DNA from: Formicarius rufipectus
Lineage: Eukaryota; Chordata; Aves; Passeriformes; Formicariidae
Reading direction: 5' to 3'
Assembly: GCA_013399695.1 (NCBI GenBank)
Contig: VXAU01001863.1
Location: 3,787 to 67,786, forward strand
Length of the DNA: 64,000 nucleotides
The notes under the pieces are model-generated. The model was not told the DNA's origin and searched no databases. It saw only the letters and a list, made by a program, of their open reading frames with translations. Positions 54,201 through 60,200 of the stretch are shown here, in pieces; the first letter of the stretch is position 1, and every line of letters starts with the position of its first letter. The translations under genes and the position numbers were made by a program.

Positions 54201-57200
54201 CTATATGGTCCTGAAACAGAGAATACTGTACGCAAAGGTTAAATGTCAAGTTGTGAGACTGGGCATTTCAACATCTTAGCAAAAGTCACAAAAGCATTCT
54301 GGATTTTAGGTCATTTACTCAAAATTAATTTTAAAAAATGGTGAATAGAAACTGGATTTCAGATGAGAAAGCATAGTGTAAAATAAGATATTTCATGCTC
54401 CATTTAAATAAATATTAAATAATTAAAGAACTCGAGGTTATAAAGCAAAGTCTTCTAACATCAGGAAGATCTTCTCCTTTCATTTTTCCCTTTCCAGTTC
54501 ATAGTGCAGCTTTCATAATCATGTGAACAAATTAAGACATCTTGTTCTGAAATATTTTCTCAGACATGAGCTGGGATGAAAATGTCAGTGGGGTAGAATG
54601 ATTTGTGGAATACATCTCTATCCACATAATGGATTCCTGAAGATATTAAGAATAGACTTAGTGATGGACTACTGCAATAGTAGCAAGGTTTCAGCCGTTG
54701 AAGGCACAGTGTGTTTCTGACAGATCGTGAGCAGAGTCAGCTGTAAGTCTTCACAAAAACCTAGTGGAAGCACCCTAGGACAAACAGGTGAGGACCAAGA
54801 CCAAGTTCCTCCTATCCTTCAGCAGGTTGCTGGCAACTGAGACCAGATAATTTCCAACTATTGTGCAAAAACAGGCAAGCCTGGAATGATCTTTTTAAAA
54901 CCAGAACGAAAATTACTAAATCAGAGAAGATATGATATTAAAATTCCCAAAGAGTTAAGGTGGGAAAGAGGAAGAATTATACTAACATGGACTGAAAAAA
55001 ACCCCCTGATGATTCAAAAGAACTACAGAATGACCCTGGATCTAAATCCAAGGACCCCAAGCAGCAGGATTAATACAGGTAGGGTTTTATTATTTTGTTT
55101 ACTGCTGCATAAATACCTGCTATTAAGTGAAGATTTATTTTATACATAAATAAACTGCAAAGCCTGTCCTTGTGCATTCAGTAAGTTATCTCTAACATTT
55201 GGCTCTGAAGAGGTAGACTGTAAACCCAGAATATAAACCCTGAGAATGGCCATGCTTATGTTATGAAAAAGTCTGTGGGGGTTAACTTCAGGGACCAGAA
55301 AACTGAACGGACTACTCCAGCTTCCAGAATAATGTTTTTGGTAACACCTGTACAACAGAAATTCCTGCAGAGGTGTCCTGACCAGGTGCAGTGGCTGCTT
55401 ATAAAGAGAAATTTCAGGCAACATAGAGGCACTATGGGACATAAGATCCCAAAGAGATTGCAAGATGGCAAACTTATTATAGCCAGAGGAACAAAAGGAT
55501 AAACTGTGAGAGATGGAAATAAACTAGTCCTCTACTTTTCTTCTTTACAAAAGTACTTACAGAGGATGTGTAACATAAAATTGACACTGTTTTTTGCAGT
55601 CTCTCTTCTTGAACTGAATACACATATCTACATAAGGTGAGAATAGGTAAGCTGATGATGCAGAGGGTGTGGTGCTGTGAGTAAAATATATCCCTGCTAT
55701 GAGACTTGAAAGAATTAGCTGAGTCAAATAAACCTGAAAAATAATCCATTAGAACTTTGCCTGTTCCATTGTGTAGGTAAATTGTTTGATAGTCATGCTG
55801 AATATTATTAATCTTTTGTAACATTTACATGGTTTTAGGATTCTTTCTATGTACTTGTGTCCTATAAGTGCTCACTAAAAGAAAACTTATGAGCCCATCT
55901 CCTTAATAAACCATTCCTACATTTCAAAGCATACCTACTGTCCCATAAACTTTTGCTATTTCTTCCTTTTTGTGTAGAATAACTCTGGTTATACCTTAAG
56001 GCAATGGCTTTCCTGCTGCCATTTTAGTTGCAATTGCTTGAATATCTTGAATAAAAAATAAAAATATCTTTTCTGCTAAGTAAATACTGTTTCTTACCAG
56101 TAGTTCTTCCTGTATTAGGTAGAGTGATCTGGATCTCTTTACCCCATCCTCTAACCAGGACTTTCTGTATAGCCTGCATTCTAATATTTTGTACTTATCC
56201 AATGAACCCATTTCCTACATAGTTTTCTATATAATGTTTTCTTTCTGCTTCTTACCAACAGTGGAATGATCGAAGGTATAATAAAGTAATAATAATTCTA
56301 GCACAGCTGGCAGACAATTTTAAAATTGGATGCAGCTGTCATCTGAGCACTCAAAACTGGCTATTGTCTGTCACATTTATTTTATTCTTTCTGAATCCAA
56401 ACTAAATTTCCTTAACTTTCAAGGGATAAATTGCACTCAAAGAGAGTTTCTGTTACAAACCCAAAGGGAGCAATGAATAAGTTTTTGTGGGTTTTTGGGG
56501 GTTTTTTTTCCATGTGTGTGGAGAGGAAGATGGGGAAAATTAGACATTAAAAACCTGTAATTGGGCAGTTAAGTGACAGTACAAAATATGTTAAATGTAC
56601 TGTAAAATTAAATTAAAATTTTCAAGACCAATCAGGGGTAATTCTAAGCTGTAATTAAGATTTCATTTTTGCAGTGTTGAAAAGAGTTAGAACTGATTTT
56701 TGAATCTATCAAATAATTAAGGGAAGGGCCTATCACTGGTGCAGGAGTCTTGCCTATGAAGCGAGGTTATTCAGTGAGAGGCACTCACAGATGAGCTGTT
56801 CCTATCCCTCACCACAGGGCTCAGTGTCACTGCGGCTCCTCACTGCCTACGGGAGAACACAGTCACCTTCATGCTAATTTAGCGGCAAATACTCTTTGTG
56901 TGGTTTGAACCTGTGCTTCTTTCCCTGTCCAGAATCCCCATGTGCCTTTTTTTCTCTCAATGACAAAATAGACCCAGTAAAGTCACCAAGATGAGGTGTG
57001 GTGACTCTGTATCTCACCACTGACAGCCTGACCAATGACACAGCAGAATTACCTAAAGCTGTGAAGCATGATAAATGTTGAGGTGTGGGACCCCTTTCCA
57101 GGTGGAGCTCCATAGGGATGGAAGGAAGAGGGAGTTTTTCCCCCAGTCCTCTGTCCTGACAAAGGATGACTAGATAAGGCAGTTGCTCACCACCTACACT

Positions 57201-60200
57201 CCTGGCTCTCAGAAACCCTCTAGAGGACCTGCTGAGTCCAGCACACTCAGAGTGCCTGAGGAAATCCTGTGCAAGAAACCTGAGCCAATCCACAGTGAAA
57301 AAGGATAGGCAGGTACCTTGCAAGTAGGTGACTCAGACCTGTCCTGCCTGGCACAACTGGGGAGATGATGCACTGTGGAGAAAGAAGAGGAAATGGCAGA
57401 AGGGTTTGGGATGGGGACAGCATATGACAGAGTAACTGAGGAAGATTGCTGTAATGAAGTATCTTCAACTCTGATTTCTCCCTTCAGAACAGTATCATTC
57501 ACATACATTTATGAAACTGTTCTGCTTTACAGCTGAATACTGGACTCTCCTGTTCAGTTTCCAATGGTTGCCAGAGGGGTAATTTTTTCCAGTTAGAGAA
57601 AATCGGAAATATTTGAAAGTAACCATTTTCAAAATCATGTAACAGAAATTCATTGTGGTTAATTTCCTAGAGCAGCTGTCGACTTCCAGATACAGAAGTT
57701 CTCATAGGCTTGTAACCTCCATATTCACTTCTATTGCTTTCTCTGTATAAATATATGGAGATAAAAATAGTGCACATTGAATTAGGCAGGAATTTCTTCA
57801 CCAGTGGCATTAAGATCAGGAACATATGTGATGTAGATGCACCATAAGATGACCAGCTGTGCTTTCAGTCTGTTCAGCCTGTTAAGAGGAGTAAACCTTC
57901 AGCTTTAGGCATTCTTCGGTGCAGGTTGTGATGTAATAAGATGTGTGGAAGAAAATTAAATATGAAATTGGATAATCTATTTAATTTACTGTGCTAATAG
58001 GCAACAGTCTACTTATGATGTTGGCAAACAAGCATATTTAATGTTTTGCTATGGTGAGTTATTCTGGTAGTAAATTAGTTTTCAGGGAACAGGAGGGGAA
58101 GCAAAAATGTAGAAGTCAAAGCCTACTGCTCTTTATCACTTTTAAGGCAAACTACATAATTAGAAATGTGTCAGAACAGATAAACTTCTTTTATTTTTCT
58201 GTAAGAAGCCTGTTTTCTCTGTTTCTTTATCTTAAACAGATTACCATCATCATTATTCTTGCCAACAAGCAGATTCATCAGAATACTTTTTTTAAATGAA
58301 CACAAATATTGAAAGCAAGCAGGTGGAATGAATTAATTATAAGCATATGGTTTTCTAACGTAACCATTTCTGCAGTATACTGTTGAGACATCTAGGGGTC
58401 TAGCTATACAACACACTTTGGCAGCAAAGCAGCTTAAGGAAATTCTTGGTTAGATGAATAAAAATGTGTGTGGAGCCAGACCTACTGATATGATCCAGAC
58501 TGAGTATCCTCTCTCTCTCTCTCTCTCACGCACACACACACACACACACACACTCGCATGCATACATTTCTATGACAGTTTTTAGCTGCAAGCCATGGTG
58601 ATGGTGTGGCTTACACTGTTTTCCCAGTTGTCTTAGCACCAGCGAACATGGTGTCAAACAAACGCAGCAAGGCAGGGACGGGAAGCATAGTCAGGGAAAT
58701 GGTGCTTCTTAGGCCAACATCACACAGTACATTGTACATCTGAGCAATATCTGTGACAAAATCTCATCAACTGTGATTGTTGGTAGAGGCAACTGAAGGT
58801 GCTCCTGGCTTGCACTGATCTTTGACCAATTCCCAAACATCCCACTGGTACAAGTTATTATTCTGTTTTGCAGTGAAATAGATCTCTGAGACAGACTACT
58901 GAAGTGGTCTGAATTAGAGAAAGATACACAGAAAACAATCTTGAAGCTAAAAAAAAAAAAAAAGGAAAAGATACCAGATCCATATAGTGGGATCAGCCGG
59001 AGGCAAGAAGCAGTAACAGAAGTGTGGGCTGGACACTCCTGCAATGCTAGCACCAGACACAGCTCAATAACATAGAACCTGGTGAAGCACTACATGCTCT
59101 GCTTTGGGCTAGAATAATATTACGCTTTTATAATGGCCACATTTTCACATGTGGATTCCTGTGTGGGTCTTTTGATAGTCAATATAAAATGTAGTCAAAG
59201 TACAAATACAATTAATTTTCTCATTGTTATTTGTTATATAGAGTGTTATTTAACTAAACAGAAATAAGATGTGGCATTTTTGAAGATGCCTGTGAAGAAT
59301 ATGAGATCAAAACTAAATAAAAAATAGATTTTTATAATCCAGTCTAAATTCAGATAGAAATGTATTACATTATTTTGTTTGAAAAACATTTGCTTGACTT
59401 TTCAGTGCATATTTATGATTATCTAAGAGCTCCATTATGAAAATCTACTGTGAGAGAAGTACTTTGAAATATCAGATCCTTTTTCAAAGGACTCGAATAT
59501 AACTTCACTTGAAAACTAATTTCTGTAAATATTGCTTTTAAAATCAGTATTTGCATTCAGATTAATTTTTTTAAAAAATCTAAACCACTGCAGAATGACC
59601 CAATATGGCGCCTCACATCTGTCATGGGAGAAAAAGAAATAAACATGATGTAATAAATCAACACTAAATACTTTTGTTCTTAGCAAAAATTTCACATTCA
59701 AATTATCGCTATTATTTAGAGCAAACAGACCAAAAAAAAAAAAAAAAGGAAAAAATGCAAACTAAACAAAAACTCAACTGAAACTAAACAGTGGCTTTTG
59801 TGCAATCCAGCAGATGGTGCTACGATGCAATAAACTGGTTCAAGAGTACAAGAAATACACTATGTGAACATTTTTCTCCTTTACCTGGTGCTGCTGCTGC
59901 TTTTTTGATGCCTGGATGGGCTGCAGGAACTTTTGCTGGCTCTTGAAAACAAACAAACAGACAAACAAGAACAAATTAAACCAATTATCACAAAGTATTA
60001 TATCTTAAAAAGACCACAGAAATCTAGGGAAAGGCTTCCAATGAAGTACAGCCTGTAGCAATTTTTTCACTGAAGAGTTAAACAAAGAGATTACCCAGAG
60101 GGAGAAAAGTTGAATTCTCTTCAATAAACTCAAAGGCAACAATAATACAACCAGCTGAAGGGCTAGTAAGCGCTAGTTGTTAGGCACTGAATCACTTATT

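Larger units (their letters stand above)
48809..59884 (-). other. 11.1-kb intron
   Basis: It holds a - strand CR1 copy (49739-50300), a compound CT/CA microsatellite (58509-58552), poly-A or poly-T runs (49590-49605, 50828-50843, 58950-58963, 59731-59747), and a GC-richer patch at about 56740-57520 that is open in several - strand frames. No recognised exon; a 12-nt candidate at 56098-56109 is listed under findings. Confidence 0.6.
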
